From Streptomyces luteolifulvus (GTDB lineage Bacteria; Actinomycetota; Actinomycetes; Streptomycetales; Streptomycetaceae): a stretch of 64,000 nucleotides of DNA. Below, one piece after another: positions 34,367 to 47,300 of this stretch. Under the pieces are notes generated by a model that ran no database searches, was not told the origin of the DNA, and was given only the letters and a program-made list of their open reading frames with translations. The translations under genes and the position numbers were made by a program. Numbering within the stretch: the stretch's first letter is position 1; the number at the start of each line of letters is the position of its first letter. Where the stretch lies: positions 281,584-345,583 of the forward strand of contig NZ_VZRB01000005.1 in the NCBI RefSeq assembly GCF_008806595.1. The letters run 5' to 3'.

Positions 34367-35599
34367 CTAGTGGGCCACCGCGGCCGCGCCGTGCTCGTCG
34401 ACGAGCGCGCCGGTGGTGAAACGGTCGAGCGAGAAGGGGGCGTTGAGGGGGTGGGGCGTGTCGTGGGCGATGGTGTGGGCGTAGACCCAGCCGACGCCGG
34501 GGGTGGCCTTGAAACCTCCTGTGCCCCAGCCGCAGTTGAGGTAGAGGTTGTCGACCGGGGTGAGGCCGATGATCGGCGAGGCGTCGGGGCTGACGTCGAC
34601 GATGCCGCCCCAGGTGCGCAGCACATGGGCGCGGGCGAAGACCGGGAAGAGCTCCAGGGCCGCGGACATCTGTTCTTCGATGATGTGGAAGGCGCCGCGC
34701 TGGGTGTAGGAGTTGTACGCGTCGATGCCCGCGCCCATGACCAGCTCGCCCTTGTGCGCCTGGCTGACGTACACATGGACCGCGTTGGACATGACGACCG
34801 TCGGGTGCACCGGCTCCAGCAGCTCCGACACGAGCGCCTGCAACGGGTGGCTCTGGAGCGGGAGTTCGATGCCGGCCATGGCGGCCAGCACCGAGGTGTG
34901 GCCTGCCGAGCACAGGGCCACCTTGCCGGCCGCGATCGGGCCGAGCGTGGTCTGCACTCCGACGATCCGGCCGCCGACGATGTCGAGGCCGGTGACCTCG
35001 CAGTTCTGGATGATGTCGATCCCGGCGGCGTCGGCGGAGCGGGCCAGGCCCCAGGCGACGTAGTCGTGCTTGGCGATGCCGGCCCGCGGCTGGTAGGTGG
35101 CGCCGAGGACCGGATAGCGCACGTCGGGCGAGATGTTGACGATCGGGCAGACCTCTTTGACCCGCTCGGCGTCGAGCCATTCGGCGTCCACGCCATTGAG
35201 CCGGTTCGCCTCCACGCGGCGCACGCTGTCGCGGACGTCCTGGAGGCTGTGGGCCAGGTTGAGCACGCCGCGCTGGGAGAAGAGGATCGGGTAGTCGAGC
35301 TCGTCCGCCAGCCCCTCCCAGAGCTTGAGCGCGTGCTCGTAGATGCCGGCGCTCTCGTCCCACAGGTAGTTGGAGCGGATGATCGTGGTGTTGCGGGCCA
35401 TGTTGCCGCCCGCCAGCCAGCCCTTCTCCAGCACGGCGACCTTGGTGATGCCGTGGTTCTTCGCCAGGTAGTGGGCGGTGGCCAGGCCGTGTCCACCGCC
35501 GCCCACGACGATCACGTCGTACGAGCGCTTCGGCTCGGGCGTGCGCCACAGCCAGTCGGGGTGGTCGGGGAGTTCGGCGCCGGGCGTGTGGGGGCTCAT
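34367..35599 (-). CDS. soxB: Sarcosine oxidase beta subunit
   Basis: A 410-residue flavoprotein of the DAO family: Rossmann motif [22 protein letters not shown], then the FMN-linked His region ([11 protein letters not shown]) and the C-terminal [13 protein letters not shown]. SoxB carries the catalytic flavin of heterotetrameric sarcosine oxidase and forms the sarcosine-binding site. Its ATG overlaps the glyA stop (ATGA) and its stop is 11 nt before soxD, so it is tightly embedded in the folD-glyA-soxBDAG unit. Length is normal for the family. Confidence 0.92.
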   Translation of the reverse strand: MSPHTPGAELPDHPDWLWRTPEPKRSYDVIVVGGGGHGLATAHYLAKNHGITKVAVLEKGWLAGGNMARNTTIIRSNYLWDESAGIYEHALKLWEGLADELDYPILFSQRGVLNLAHSLQDVRDSVRRVEANRLNGVDAEWLDAERVKEVCPIVNISPDVRYPVLGATYQPRAGIAKHDYVAWGLARSADAAGIDIIQNCEVTGLDIVGGRIVGVQTTLGPIAAGKVALCSAGHTSVLAAMAGIELPLQSHPLQALVSELLEPVHPTVVMSNAVHVYVSQAHKGELVMGAGIDAYNSYTQRGAFHIIEEQMSAALELFPVFARAHVLRTWGGIVDVSPDASPIIGLTPVDNLYLNCGWGTGGFKATPGVGWVYAHTIAHDTPHPLNAPFSLDRFTTGALVDEHGAAAVAH

Positions 35600-36891
35600 C
35601 GGGCGTCTCCGGCTTCTGCCTCTGCCGCTGACAGGTGCGGGTAGAGCGGGTGCTTGGCGGCCAGCGCCTCGGTGCGGGCGCGGAGGGCGCCGATGTCGGG
35701 CTCGGGCTGGAGCGCCAGCGCGATCACGTCGGCGACCTCGGTGAAGTCCTCCTCGGTGAAGCCGCGGGTGGCCAGTGCCGGGGTGCCGATGCGCAGGCCC
35801 GAGGTGACCATGGGCGGGCGCGGGTCGAAGGGGACGGCGTTGCGGTTGACCGTGATGCCGATCTCGTGGAGCAGGTCCTCGGCCTTTCTGCCGTCGAGTT
35901 CGGAGTCCCGCAGGTCGACCACGACGAGGTGGACGTCCGTGCCGCCGGTCAGCACCTTCACCCCGGCAGCGGCCGCATCCGCGCGGGTGAGGCGTGCGGC
36001 GAGGATGCGGGAACCGGCCAGCGTGCGGGCCTGGCGCTCGGCGAACTCCGGTGACGCGGCGACCTTGAACGACACCGCCTTCGCGGCGATCACGTGCTCC
36101 AGGGGGCCGCCCTGCATCCCGGGGAAGACCGCAGAGTTGATCTTCTTGGCGAGGTCGGCGTCGTTGGTGAGGACGACTCCTCCGCGCGGGCCGCCCAGCG
36201 TCTTGTGCGTCGTGGTCGTCACCACGTGGGCGTGCGGGACCGGGCTCGGGTGCAGCCCCGCCGCGACCAGACCCGCGAAGTGCGCCATGTCGACCATCAG
36301 CAGGGCGCCCACCTCGTCGGCGATACGGCGGAAGGCGGCGAAGTCCAGCTGCCTGGGGTACGCCGACCAGCCCGCGATGATCATCTTGGGGCGGTGTTCC
36401 TTGGCGAGCCGTTCGACCTCGTCCATGTCGACGAGATGGTCCGCCTCGGCCACGTGGTACGGCACGACGTTGAGCATCTTGCCGCTGTAGTTGATGCGCA
36501 TGCCGTGGGTGAGGTGCCCGCCGTGCGCGAGGTCGAGGCCGAGGATCGTGTCGCCGGGCCGGAGCAAGGCGAAGAAGACGGCCGTGTTGGCCTGGGCGCC
36601 CGAGTGCGGCTGGACGTTGGCGAAGCCCGCGCCGAAGAGGGACTTGACGCGCTCGATGGCGAGGCGCTCGGTGACATCGACGTGTTCGCAGCCGCCGTAG
36701 TAGCGGCGGCCGGGGTAGCCCTCGGCGTACTTGTTGGTGGCGACCGACCCCTGGGCCTCCATCACGGCGGAGGGCGCGAAGTTCTCGGAGGCGATCATTT
36801 CGAGGGTGGACTGCTGGCGGTGCAGCTCTGCCCGGAGGGCGGCGTGGACCTCGGGGTCCAGCTCCGCCAGGGGGGTGTTCAGCGCGTTCAT
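35596..36891 (-). CDS. glyA: Serine hydroxymethyltransferase
   Basis: A 431-residue PLP enzyme with the [16 protein letters not shown] and [14 protein letters not shown] motifs; the PLP lysine is about residue 229. It converts glycine and 5,10-methylene-THF to serine. In this operon it should consume both the glycine and the methylene-THF produced by dimethylglycine and sarcosine oxidation. It is probably a second copy beside a housekeeping glyA elsewhere. Overlaps folD upstream and soxB downstream by ATGA junctions. Confidence 0.95.
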   Translation of the reverse strand: MNALNTPLAELDPEVHAALRAELHRQQSTLEMIASENFAPSAVMEAQGSVATNKYAEGYPGRRYYGGCEHVDVTERLAIERVKSLFGAGFANVQPHSGAQANTAVFFALLRPGDTILGLDLAHGGHLTHGMRINYSGKMLNVVPYHVAEADHLVDMDEVERLAKEHRPKMIIAGWSAYPRQLDFAAFRRIADEVGALLMVDMAHFAGLVAAGLHPSPVPHAHVVTTTTHKTLGGPRGGVVLTNDADLAKKINSAVFPGMQGGPLEHVIAAKAVSFKVAASPEFAERQARTLAGSRILAARLTRADAAAAGVKVLTGGTDVHLVVVDLRDSELDGRKAEDLLHEIGITVNRNAVPFDPRPPMVTSGLRIGTPALATRGFTEEDFTEVADVIALALQPEPDIGALRARTEALAAKHPLYPHLSAAEAEAGDAR

Positions 36892-37748
36892 ACGGCGTTC
36901 GCGTTCCTCTCGGCGGCCTCGACGACATTGGCGAGCAGCATGGCCCGTGTCATGGGGCCCACGCCCCCGGGCATCGGCGCGAGCCGTCCGGCGACCGTGG
37001 CGGCCTCCGGGTGCACATCGCCGACCAACCCCCGCTCGGTGCGGGTGACACCGACGTCCAGGACCGCGGCGCCGGGGCGCAGCATGTCCTTGGTGATCAG
37101 CCCGGGCGAGCCGGCGGCCGCGACGACGATCTCCGCCTCGCGGACGTGCCAGGCCAGGCCCTTGGTGCCGGTGTGGCACAGGGTCACGGTGGCGTTCTCC
37201 GATCTGCGGGTGAGCAGCAGTCCGATGGGCCTGCCGACCGTGACGCCCCGGCCGATGACGCACACCCGTGCTCCGGCGAGCGGCACCTCGTACCGGCGGA
37301 GCAGTTCGACGATGCCGCGCGGGGTGCAGGGCAGCGGGGCCTCGACGCCGAGCGCGAGCCGGCCGAGGTTGACGGGGTGCAGACCGTCGGCGTCCTTGGC
37401 CGGGTCCATGCGTTCCAGGACCGCGCCCCCGTCCAGGTGGCGCGGCAGCGGGAGCTGGACGATGTAGCCGGTGCAGGCGGGGTCGGCGTTGAGTTCGTCG
37501 ATGACGTCCTCGACCTGCTGCCGGCTTGCGTCCGCGGGCAGTTCACGGCGGAGGGAGGCGATGCCCACCTGTGCGCAGTCGCGGTGCTTGCCGGCGACGT
37601 AGGCATGGCTGCCGGGGTCGTCGCCGACCAGGACGGTGCCGAGGCCCGGCGGGCGACCGCTGTTCGCGGTCAGCTTGGCCACGCGTTCGGCGAGTTCGCG
37701 GCGGAGGTCGGCGGCAGTCGCCTTGCCGTCGAGCAGCTGTGCGGTCAC
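36888..37748 (-). CDS. folD: Bifunctional methylenetetrahydrofolate dehydrogenase/cyclohydrolase
   Basis: A 286-residue FolD with [16 protein letters not shown] (catalytic Lys in the YxxxK-type helix), [38 protein letters not shown] and the C-terminal [14 protein letters not shown]. It oxidises 5,10-methylene-THF to 10-formyl-THF, the substrate of PurU encoded further along the locus. GTG 37748 has GGAAGGAG upstream. The stop overlaps the glyA start (ATGA). No operator motif lies in its 123-bp upstream gap, consistent with read-through from the dimethylglycine oxidase gene. Confidence 0.94.
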   Translation of the reverse strand: MTAQLLDGKATAADLRRELAERVAKLTANSGRPPGLGTVLVGDDPGSHAYVAGKHRDCAQVGIASLRRELPADASRQQVEDVIDELNADPACTGYIVQLPLPRHLDGGAVLERMDPAKDADGLHPVNLGRLALGVEAPLPCTPRGIVELLRRYEVPLAGARVCVIGRGVTVGRPIGLLLTRRSENATVTLCHTGTKGLAWHVREAEIVVAAAGSPGLITKDMLRPGAAVLDVGVTRTERGLVGDVHPEAATVAGRLAPMPGGVGPMTRAMLLANVVEAAERNANAV

Positions 37749-37780
37749 CGGCGGTACTCCTTCCAACGGGGCTGGAGTTG

Positions 37781-37840
37781 AGCGCCCCAAAGGGACGCGG
37801 GGAACTGCGCGATCAGCCACGACGTACCCGCAGCCGATCG
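37781..37840 (-). repeat. Second type of dispersed Streptomyces intergenic repeat
   Basis: AGCGCCCCAAAGGGACGCGG followed by GGAACTGCGCGATCAGCC and ACGACGTACCCGCAGCCG, between the dimethylglycine oxidase and folD genes. From memory it matches the GCGCGGGGAACTGCGCGACC family found in many streptomycete intergenic regions. It may form an mRNA hairpin within the operon. Confidence 0.6.
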
Positions 37841-37871
37841 ACGACCCATCGCGGAACCTCCTGCGGACCAC

Positions 37872-40445
<2,574 letters not shown>

Positions 40446-40453
40446 TCATGGCA

Positions 40454-40499
40454 ATGCCCGGCGGGCGGTGCACACAGGTGCACACCGCCCGCCGGGCAT
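40454..40499 (-). terminator. Strong hairpin downstream of proX
   Basis: Perfect 17-bp arms (ATGCCCGGCGGGCGGTG and its complement) around the 12-nt loop CACACAGGTGCA, 26 bp after the proX stop. It ends the betB-proVWX transcript before the dimethylglycine oxidase promoter. No T tract, as is usual in Streptomyces. Confidence 0.85.
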
Positions 40500-40524
40500 G
40501 TCCGACCGTCGCTTGCGACCCGGG

Positions 40525-41499
40525 CTACTTGATCCAGGCGTCGACCTTCGCGCGGTTGGCGTCCACCCACTTCTTCGCCGCCGCCTCGGGGGACATCTTG
40601 TCCACCGCGATGTACTTGGCCACGACGTTCTGGTCCTCGTTCGTCCAGCTGAAGTTCTTCACCAGGTTGTAGGCCGGGCTCCCGGACTTCGCGAACTTCG
40701 CGCTGACGATCTTGTCGAGGTCGTAGACGGGGTAGTCGCAGGCGACCTTGGCCGCGTCGGCGTCACAACCCGCCTTGTACGCGGGCAGGTTGACCTTGAC
40801 GAGCGGTACCTCGGAGAGGAACCACTGCGGCTCGTAGAAGTAGCCGATCACCCATTCCTTGTTCTTCTCCGCCTTGCGGAAGGCCTGGATGAGGGCGGTC
40901 TCGCTGCCCGCGTACACCACCTTGAAGTTCAGCTTGAGGTTCTTCACCAGCGCCTCGTCATTGGTGACGTAGGACGGGTCGCCGTCCAGGAGCTGGCCCT
41001 TGCCGTCGGATTCGGAGGTCTTGAAGTTGGCGGCGTACTTGTTGAGGTTCTTCCAGTCGGTGATGTCCGGGTGGGCCTTGGCCAGCCACGGCGGCACGTA
41101 CCAGCCGATGAGGCCCTTGTTGCCGGTGGGGCCGGCCTCCACGGCGGTCTTCTGCTGGGTGATGTACTTCTTCTTCAGGTCGTCGTGGCCCCAGTTCTCC
41201 AGGACCGTGTCGACCTCGCCGGTGCCGAAGCCCTGCCAGGCGATCTCTTCCTTCAGGTCCTTCTTGGTGACCTTGCAGCCGAGGTCGTGCTCCGCGACGT
41301 GCGCGACGACCGCCGCGTCCGCCTCGTAGCCCACCCACGGGTTGACGGCGAGGTTGAACGTGCCGCACGAGGCGGAGTCGCCCGAGCCCGATCCCGCGGA
41401 GTCCTCGCCGACCTTCGCTCCGCCGCAGGCGGTCAGAGCGAGTCCGAGGACGGCCACGCCGGCGGCGCCGACTCTCCACTGTCTTGCTTGCCTTGCCAT
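40525..41499 (-). CDS. proX: Glycine betaine ABC transporter substrate-binding lipoprotein
   Basis: A 324-residue lipoprotein (lipobox ALTAC at about residue 25) of the OpuAC/ProX family. The mature domain keeps NPWVGYEA, WGHDDLKKKY, GWYVPPWLA and the C-terminal SWTNEDQNVVAKYI; its aromatic residues are those that cage the trimethylammonium group. It should capture glycine betaine, choline or a related compound outside the cell. Last gene of the betB-proV-proW-proX unit and followed by a strong terminator. Confidence 0.9.
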   Translation of the reverse strand: MARQARQWRVGAAGVAVLGLALTACGGAKVGEDSAGSGSGDSASCGTFNLAVNPWVGYEADAAVVAHVAEHDLGCKVTKKDLKEEIAWQGFGTGEVDTVLENWGHDDLKKKYITQQKTAVEAGPTGNKGLIGWYVPPWLAKAHPDITDWKNLNKYAANFKTSESDGKGQLLDGDPSYVTNDEALVKNLKLNFKVVYAGSETALIQAFRKAEKNKEWVIGYFYEPQWFLSEVPLVKVNLPAYKAGCDADAAKVACDYPVYDLDKIVSAKFAKSGSPAYNLVKNFSWTNEDQNVVAKYIAVDKMSPEAAAKKWVDANRAKVDAWIK

Positions 41500-41511
41500 G
41501 GTCAGTGCTCC

Positions 41512-43512
41512 TTATGCGCTCGCGCGTCGCGCCGCTGCCTGAGTGATCCGGTCGAACATGACTCCGAGCAGTACGATGGCCAGCCCCGCTGCCAGCCCCT
41601 TGCCGTACAGCTGTCCCTGCGAGAATCCGGCCACGACGTCGTAGCCGAGGGCGCCCGCGCCTACCAGGCCGCCCACCACAACCATCGACAGCACGTAGAT
41701 CAGGCCCTGATTGGTCGCGAGAGTCAGAGCGCTGCGTGCCATCGGCAGTTGAACCTTGGTGATGATCTGCCAGGTGTTGCACCCGGTGGAGGTGGCCGCC
41801 TCCACGGTGGTCGCGGCCACGTTCCGCACCCCGTCCGCGATGATCTTGATGGCGACCGGGGCCGCGTAGACGACGGCGGCGACGATGGCCGTGAAGCGTG
41901 TCGCGCCGAACAGGGCGAGGAACGGCACAAGATAGACGAACGGCGGCATGACCTGCGCCGCGTCCAGCGAGGGCCGCAGCACGCGGTCCACCAGCAGGCT
42001 GCGCCCCATCCACACCCCGAAACCGATGCCGAGCAGCATCACCATGATCGTGGCCACGAGCGTGGAGGCCAGCGTCGTCATGGAGTCGGACCACATGCCG
42101 GTGCCGACCAGCAGGCCCACGCACACGGCCGCCGTGACCCCGGCCCCCCGGCCGCCCAGCACCGTGCCGAGTGCGACCAGCACCGCGCCGACGAGCCACC
42201 ACGGGGAGTCGGTGAGCAGCGCCTGGAACGGGTTCAGCAGACCGTTGGTGATGCCGTCGCGGAAGGCGTTGGTCAGGCCCGACAGATGGTCCTGCGCCCA
42301 GGTGGTGGCGGTGTCCGCGGCGCGCGCGATGGAGCTGCCGGTAGTGCCCTCGCCCGGGAACTCCGCCGCCCACACATAGGTGTGCGACAGATAGACGAGG
42401 ACCGCCGTGACCACGCCGCCCGCGGCGAGCAGCGGCCGGCGCCAAACGACGAAGCGGCCACTGGAACGGCGGGCCGTCTCCTCGCGTGCGCTGGCCGCGG
42501 TGGTGACCCGGTCGAGGACGATCGCCATGATGACGATGGCGAGGCCCGCATTGAAGGCCGTACCCACATCCAGCGACTGCAGGGCCTGGACGACTGTCTT
42601 GCCCAGTCCGGGCGCGTCGATCAGGGCCGCGATGGTCACCATGGCCAGCGCGGCCATGATCGACTGGTTGACGCCCATCACCACGGTCCGCTTGGACATC
42701 GGCAGCAGCACCTTCAGCAGCGACTGCCGGCGCGTCGCGCCCAGCGAGTCGGCCGCCTCGGCCGTCGTCTCGGGCACGGAGCGGATGGCGTGCGCGGTGA
42801 TACGGATCGCCGGCGGAGCCGCGTAGATCACCGTGGCGATCGTGGCGGACGCGCCGCCGATGAGGAAGAACAGGGTCAGCGGGGCGAGATAGACGAAGGT
42901 GGGCATCGTCTGCATGAAGTCCAGGAAGGGCGTCACGATCCGGTTGAACCGGTCGGACAGCCCCGCCCACACGCCCAGCGGGATCGCGAACAGCAGCGCC
43001 ACCAGGACCGCGGAGACGGTGAGCGCCAGGGTGTCCATGCTCTCCTGCCACAGGCCCTGCAGTCCCATGAAGGTGAACCCGGCCACGGCCAGCAGTGCCA
43101 CCCGCCAGTTGCCGACCGCCCAGGAGACATAGCCGGCGATGCCGACGACGCCGAGCCAGCCGATCTGCGGAAGGGGCCGGTCGGCCGCCGGCTGGGAGAT
43201 CAGCCCCTGGAAGAAGGTCACCAGGTTGTCGATGACCAGCCGGATCTCGTTGAAGAAGTAGAGGAAGAGCGGGTTGGAGTTGCGGTTCGCGCCGATGGAG
43301 TCGTTGGCGTCGTTGAACCACCGGTGCAGATCCGTCAGATCGGCCGCCGCCAGGGTGAGGGTCTGTTTCCCGCGCAGTACGGCGAAGAGGACCAGCCACC
43401 CGACCAGGATCCCGGCGACCAGCATGCCGCGGCCGACCTTGCGCTCACGTTTGACGGGAGCAGGCGGTTCCGCCGTTTCCGTTGTCCCGGGTTTCTCCAT
43501 GACGACGGCCAT
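41512..43512 (-). CDS. proW: Glycine betaine ABC transporter permease, double-domain
   Basis: A 666-residue membrane protein with two complete BPD-transp-1 permease domains in one chain. The first EAA-type loop region is around AADSLGATRRQSLLKVLLP and the second around AATSTGCNTWQIITKVQLP; a linker with further membrane spans joins them. Usual ProW/OpuAB proteins have one domain and work as homodimers, so this chain could form the full permease by itself. ATG 43512 overlaps the proV stop in GTGATGG; GTG 43515 is an equally possible start. Confidence 0.88.
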   Translation of the reverse strand: MAVVMEKPGTTETAEPPAPVKRERKVGRGMLVAGILVGWLVLFAVLRGKQTLTLAAADLTDLHRWFNDANDSIGANRNSNPLFLYFFNEIRLVIDNLVTFFQGLISQPAADRPLPQIGWLGVVGIAGYVSWAVGNWRVALLAVAGFTFMGLQGLWQESMDTLALTVSAVLVALLFAIPLGVWAGLSDRFNRIVTPFLDFMQTMPTFVYLAPLTLFFLIGGASATIATVIYAAPPAIRITAHAIRSVPETTAEAADSLGATRRQSLLKVLLPMSKRTVVMGVNQSIMAALAMVTIAALIDAPGLGKTVVQALQSLDVGTAFNAGLAIVIMAIVLDRVTTAASAREETARRSSGRFVVWRRPLLAAGGVVTAVLVYLSHTYVWAAEFPGEGTTGSSIARAADTATTWAQDHLSGLTNAFRDGITNGLLNPFQALLTDSPWWLVGAVLVALGTVLGGRGAGVTAAVCVGLLVGTGMWSDSMTTLASTLVATIMVMLLGIGFGVWMGRSLLVDRVLRPSLDAAQVMPPFVYLVPFLALFGATRFTAIVAAVVYAAPVAIKIIADGVRNVAATTVEAATSTGCNTWQIITKVQLPMARSALTLATNQGLIYVLSMVVVGGLVGAGALGYDVVAGFSQGQLYGKGLAAGLAIVLLGVMFDRITQAAARRASA

Positions 43513-44600
43513 CACGCGCCGCCTTCCTGCCCGGCGACGACCGCGAGGATCTCCTCGTCACCGACGATGCCGAGCAGCTTGCCGTCCTCGACGACCTTGA
43601 CCGGCTTGTCGGCCGCGAGGACGGCGCGGGTCGCTTCCCGCACGACGACGTCCGGGCCCAGCTCGGGACCGTCGAGGGCGTCGCCGTCCTCCAGCGGGCG
43701 CATGATCCAGCGCAGGGTGAGCACGTCGCCGCGCGGCACGTCCTTGACGAATTCGCGCACGTAGTCGTCGGCCGGGGCGCCCACCAGCTCGTCGCCGGTG
43801 CCGCACTGGACCGTCTTGCCGTCGCGCATGATCAGGATGCGGTCGCCCAGTTTGAGGGCCTCGGAGAGGTCGTGGGTGATGAACACCATCGTCTTGCCGA
43901 CCTCGTGGTGCAGCCGGATGACCTCGTTCTGCATGTCGCGGCGGATCAGCGGGTCCAGCGCGGAGAACGGCTCGTCGAAGAAGAGCACGTCCGGGTCGCC
44001 CGCCAGTGCCCGGGCGAGGCCCACACGCTGCTGCATACCGCCGGAGAGCTGGTCGGGGTAGGAGTTCTCGTAACCGGCCAGACCGACCAGTTCGACCACC
44101 TCCAGGGCCCGCCGGGTGCGCTCGGCCCTGCCCATGCCGCGGATCTCCAGACCGAAGGCCACGTTCTCCACGACCCGGCGGTGGGGCAGCAGCCCGAAGT
44201 GCTGGAAGACCATGGAGAACTTGCTGCGCCTGAGGTCGCGCAGGCGCGCCGCGTCCGCCTTGCGGATGTCCTCGCCCTCGAAGACGATCTCACCGGCGGT
44301 CGGTTCGATCAGCCGGGTCAGACAGCGCACCAGGGTGGACTTGCCCGAGCCGGACAGGCCCATCACGACGAACACCTCGCCCTTGCGGACGTCGAAGTCC
44401 ACATCGCGTACGGCGGCGGTGCATCCGGTGCGCTCCATGAGCTCGCGCCGGCTGAGGCCGCACAGCTCCTCCGAGCCCGGCACCCGGTCGGCCTTCGGCC
44501 CGAACACCTTCCACAGATTGCGCACGGAGATGACCGGAGTGCCCTCCGGGTCCTGGGGGGTGCCGCGCCGCTGCGGCACCTCGGTCTGTGTTTGGGTCAC
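43512..44600 (-). CDS. proV: Glycine betaine ABC transporter ATP-binding protein
   Basis: A 362-residue OpuAA/ProV-type ATPase: Walker [16 protein letters not shown]-loop [10 protein letters not shown], signature [15 protein letters not shown], Walker [12 protein letters not shown], switch His in [13 protein letters not shown]. After about residue 270 follows the regulatory part with a CBS-like end ([21 protein letters not shown]). GTG 44600 has AAGAGG upstream; the longer frame into betB is discarded. Lies 20 bp after betB and overlaps proW. Confidence 0.9.
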   Translation of the reverse strand: MTQTQTEVPQRRGTPQDPEGTPVISVRNLWKVFGPKADRVPGSEELCGLSRRELMERTGCTAAVRDVDFDVRKGEVFVVMGLSGSGKSTLVRCLTRLIEPTAGEIVFEGEDIRKADAARLRDLRRSKFSMVFQHFGLLPHRRVVENVAFGLEIRGMGRAERTRRALEVVELVGLAGYENSYPDQLSGGMQQRVGLARALAGDPDVLFFDEPFSALDPLIRRDMQNEVIRLHHEVGKTMVFITHDLSEALKLGDRILIMRDGKTVQCGTGDELVGAPADDYVREFVKDVPRGDVLTLRWIMRPLEDGDALDGPELGPDVVVREATRAVLAADKPVKVVEDGKLLGIVGDEEILAVVAGQEGGA

Positions 44601-44620
44601 GATCGACCTCTTCTCGGCGT

Positions 44621-46090
44621 TCAGCCGCTGAACCAGTGCTGCGGCCGGGGTTGGATGTTCTGCCAGATGTGCTTGGGCTCTCGGTACTCGTCGAGGCCGG
44701 TGGGTCCCAGCTCCCGGCCCACGCCCGAGTGCCCGAAGCCACCCCACTCCGCCTGCGGCACATAGGGGTGGTAGTCGTTGATCCACACCGTGCCGTGGCG
44801 CAGCCGCCGGGCGACCCGCTGGGCCTTGCCCGCGTCCTGCGTCCAGACGGCGCCGGCGAGCCCGTACTCGGTGTCGTTGGCGATGCGTACGGCGTCGTCC
44901 TCGTCGGTGAAGCGCTCCACGGTGAGCACGGGCCCGAAGGACTCCTCGTGCACCACCCGCATGTCCTGCCGGCACTCGTCGAGCACGGTGGGCGGGTAGT
45001 AGTGGCCGCCCGCCAGCGCCGGGTCGGCGGGGCGTTCACCACCGCAGCGCAGCACGGCACCCTCGGCGAGACCGGACGCGACATAGGCCTCGACCTTCTC
45101 CAGGTGCTGGGCGGAGATCAGCGCTCCGGTCTCCGCCTCGGTGTCGAAGGGTCCGCCGAGGCGGATCTGCCGGGCGCGCCGGACGACCTCCTCCACGAAG
45201 CGGTCGTGCAGCGAGTCCTCGACGATCAGCCGGGTGCCCGCCGAGCAGACCTGTCCCGAGTGCAGGAAGACCGCCGTGAGGGCGAAGTCCACGGCCGTCT
45301 CGAAGTCGGCGTCGGCGAAGACGACATTGGGGTTCTTGCCGCCCAGCTCCAGCGCGACCTTCTTCACGGTCGCCGCGGCAGTGGCCATGATCCGCCTGCC
45401 GGTCTCCAGGCCTCCGGTGAAGGAGACCATGTCGACGGCGCGGTCCTCGGAGAGCGGTGCGCCCGCCTCCGGCCCGCTGCCCAGGACGAGATTGGCGGCC
45501 CCGGCCGGGAGCCCGGCCTCCTCCAGGGCCCTCATCAGCAGGATCGAGGTGGAGGGGGTGAGCTCGCTGGGCTTGAGGACGATCGTGTTGCCCGCGAGGA
45601 GTGCGGGTGCCACCTTCCAGGACGCCTGGAGCAGCGGGTAGTTCCAGGGGGTGATCAGCCCGCACACGCCGATCGGCTCGTACACCACGCGGCTCACGGC
45701 GTCGTCGCGGCCGGTGTCGATCACACGGCCGGCGTCGGTGCCGCCGAGGCCCCCGTAGTATCGGAAGCAGGAGACGACGTCCGCAATGTCGTATTCGCTC
45801 TCCACCAGCCGCTTGCCGGTGTCGAGCGACTCCGCGCGGGCGAACTCCTTGGCGTCCCGTTCGACGATGTCGGCGGTGCGCAGGAGCAGTGCGCCGCGCT
45901 CCCGCTCGGGGGTGCGGGGCCAGGGTCCCGCGTCGAAGGCGCGGCGGGCCGCGGCGATCGCCGCCTCGGTGTCGGGACGGGTCCCTTCGGACACGGTCGC
46001 CGCGAGCGTGCCGTCAGCGGGACAGCGGATCTCCCGGCGGCCTCCGGCCACCGGATCCCGCCACGTCCCGTCCACATACAGGTCTGCCAC
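44621..46090 (-). CDS. betB: Betaine aldehyde dehydrogenase-like aldehyde dehydrogenase
   Basis: A 489-residue NAD(P)-dependent aldehyde dehydrogenase. The oxyanion and cofactor region [19 protein letters not shown] is intact, the general base Glu is in LELGGKNP (about 248) and the nucleophile in [10 protein letters not shown] (about 281). Together with the choline oxidase-like BetA encoded at 48141 it should finish conversion of choline to glycine betaine. It starts with GTG 46090 and heads the transcript that continues into proVWX. A copy of the locus palindrome lies 26 bp upstream. Confidence 0.85.
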   Translation of the reverse strand: MADLYVDGTWRDPVAGGRREIRCPADGTLAATVSEGTRPDTEAAIAAARRAFDAGPWPRTPERERGALLLRTADIVERDAKEFARAESLDTGKRLVESEYDIADVVSCFRYYGGLGGTDAGRVIDTGRDDAVSRVVYEPIGVCGLITPWNYPLLQASWKVAPALLAGNTIVLKPSELTPSTSILLMRALEEAGLPAGAANLVLGSGPEAGAPLSEDRAVDMVSFTGGLETGRRIMATAAATVKKVALELGGKNPNVVFADADFETAVDFALTAVFLHSGQVCSAGTRLIVEDSLHDRFVEEVVRRARQIRLGGPFDTEAETGALISAQHLEKVEAYVASGLAEGAVLRCGGERPADPALAGGHYYPPTVLDECRQDMRVVHEESFGPVLTVERFTDEDDAVRIANDTEYGLAGAVWTQDAGKAQRVARRLRHGTVWINDYHPYVPQAEWGGFGHSGVGRELGPTGLDEYREPKHIWQNIQPRPQHWFSG

Positions 46091-46115
46091 GCGCCAAGCC
46101 CTTCAGCCGAAATGC

Positions 46116-46132
46116 GTTGCGCATCGTGCATT
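46116..46132. promoter_or_regulatory. Betaine-locus palindrome, betB side (site B1)
   Basis: GTTGCGCATCGTGCATT, a half-conserved copy of the 17-bp consensus, 26 bp before the betB GTG. Its left arm is perfect and its right arm is degenerate. Confidence 0.45.
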
Positions 46133-46258
46133 CAATTGCTTGTGGTGGAACACCCTGGCGAATGTCCAGACAGACGTCAAGGGGTTGGCGGATGACGATT
46201 TCGCAAGGGGCCCAGTGGCCCTTCTCTCTTGACCAACGGTCCCCTTCAGGCCAACTAT

Positions 46259-46287
46259 GTTGCGTATCGCTCACTGAGTTGTGCAAT
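46259..46287. promoter_or_regulatory. Betaine-locus palindrome, purU side (site B2)
   Basis: GTTGCGTATCGCTCACT at 46259-46275 followed by GTTGTGCAAT at 46278-46287, ending 20 bp before the purU start. The first keeps the conserved left arm and GTATM centre of the shared consensus. Confidence 0.45.
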
Positions 46288-46307
46288 GTGCACCGACGGA
46301 GGCCGCC

Positions 46308-47189
46308 GTGTCCCCCAAGTTCCCTCGACCGCAACCTGGCCGTGAGTACGTCCTCACCCTCTCGTGTCCCGACAGCGCCGGACTGGTCCACGCGGTGAGC
46401 GGCTTTCTCGTCAGGAACTCCGGCAACATCCTGGAGAGCCAGCAGTTCGACGACCGGCTCCAGGGCCGTTTCTTCATGAGGGTCCACTTCGACGTCTCGG
46501 ATCCGGACGCCGATCTGGAAACCCTGCGATACCGGTTCGGTCCGGTGGCGGAGGCCTACCGCATCTCCTGGACCCTCAGGGACGCGTCCACCCCCACCCG
46601 GACGCTGATCATGGTGTCCCGGTTCGGCCACTGCCTGAACGACCTGCTCTTCCGTAGGCGCACCGGCGCCCTCAACATCGAGATCCCGGCGATCGTCTCC
46701 AACCACCCGGACTTCGAGGGACTGGCGGACACCTACGGCATCCCCTTCCACCACATCCCGGTGACCAAGGACACCAAGGCCGAGGCGGAGGCACGGCTGC
46801 TGGAGCTGATGCACGAGCTGGACATCGACCTGGTGGTCCTGGCCCGCTACATGCAGATCCTCTCCGACGACCTGTGCAAGCAGCTCGAGGGCCGCGCCAT
46901 CAACATCCACCACTCCTTCCTGCCCAGCTTCAAGGGAGCACGCCCCTACGAGCAGGCCTACGACCGCGGGGTGAAGCTCGTCGGCGCGACGGCGCACTAT
47001 GTGACGCCGGACCTGGACGAGGGCCAGATCATCGAGCAGGACGTGGTCAGGGTCGACCATTCACTCGACCCCGGCGAGCTGGTCACGGTCGGCCGGGACG
47101 TGGAGGCGCAGGTCCTCGCGCACGCGGTGAAGTGGCACAGCGAGAGCCGGGTGATGGTGGACGGCAACCGCACGGTGGTCTTCCGCTGA
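46308..47189 (+). CDS. purU: Formyltetrahydrofolate deformylase
   Basis: A 293-residue PurU: N-terminal ACT domain (YVLTLSCPDSAGLVHAVSGF) and C-terminal formyl-transfer domain with INIHHSFLPSFKGARPY and the catalytic Asp region ATAHYVTPDLDEGQIIEQD. It hydrolyses 10-formyl-THF to formate and free THF. In this locus it would regenerate THF when demethylation floods the pool. GGAGG at 46298-46302 supports GTG 46308. It is the only plus-strand enzyme gene of the locus, has its own palindrome copy, and ends in a hairpin. Confidence 0.93.
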   Translation: MSPKFPRPQPGREYVLTLSCPDSAGLVHAVSGFLVRNSGNILESQQFDDRLQGRFFMRVHFDVSDPDADLETLRYRFGPVAEAYRISWTLRDASTPTRTLIMVSRFGHCLNDLLFRRRTGALNIEIPAIVSNHPDFEGLADTYGIPFHHIPVTKDTKAEAEARLLELMHELDIDLVVLARYMQILSDDLCKQLEGRAINIHHSFLPSFKGARPYEQAYDRGVKLVGATAHYVTPDLDEGQIIEQDVVRVDHSLDPGELVTVGRDVEAQVLAHAVKWHSESRVMVDGNRTVVFR

Positions 47190-47206
47190 GCGGACCCCGC
47201 ACAGGA

Positions 47207-47241
47207 AACGCCGGACGGGACGATCCAGCCCGTCCGGCGTT
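47207..47241 (+). terminator. Hairpin after purU
   Basis: Perfect 13-bp stem AACGCCGGACGGG / CCCGTCCGGCGTT with a 9-nt loop, 18 bp after the purU stop. Its right arm is also the beginning of a dispersed repeat copy (47225-47297). Also serves the convergent metF gene. Confidence 0.8.
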
Positions 47242-47297
47242 CGGGGACGAGGCCCGCTCAGGGCCGACAGCGAGGGCCCGGGGCGGCAGCCCCCAGC
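47225..47297 (+). repeat. Dispersed intergenic repeat, second copy
   Basis: CCAGCCCGTCCGGCGTTCGG then GGACGAGGCCCGCTCAGG and a GGGGCGGCAGCCCCCAG end. Related to the repeat at 33936-34061, but here in a normal position between convergent genes. Confidence 0.7.
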
Positions 47298-47300
47298 ACC

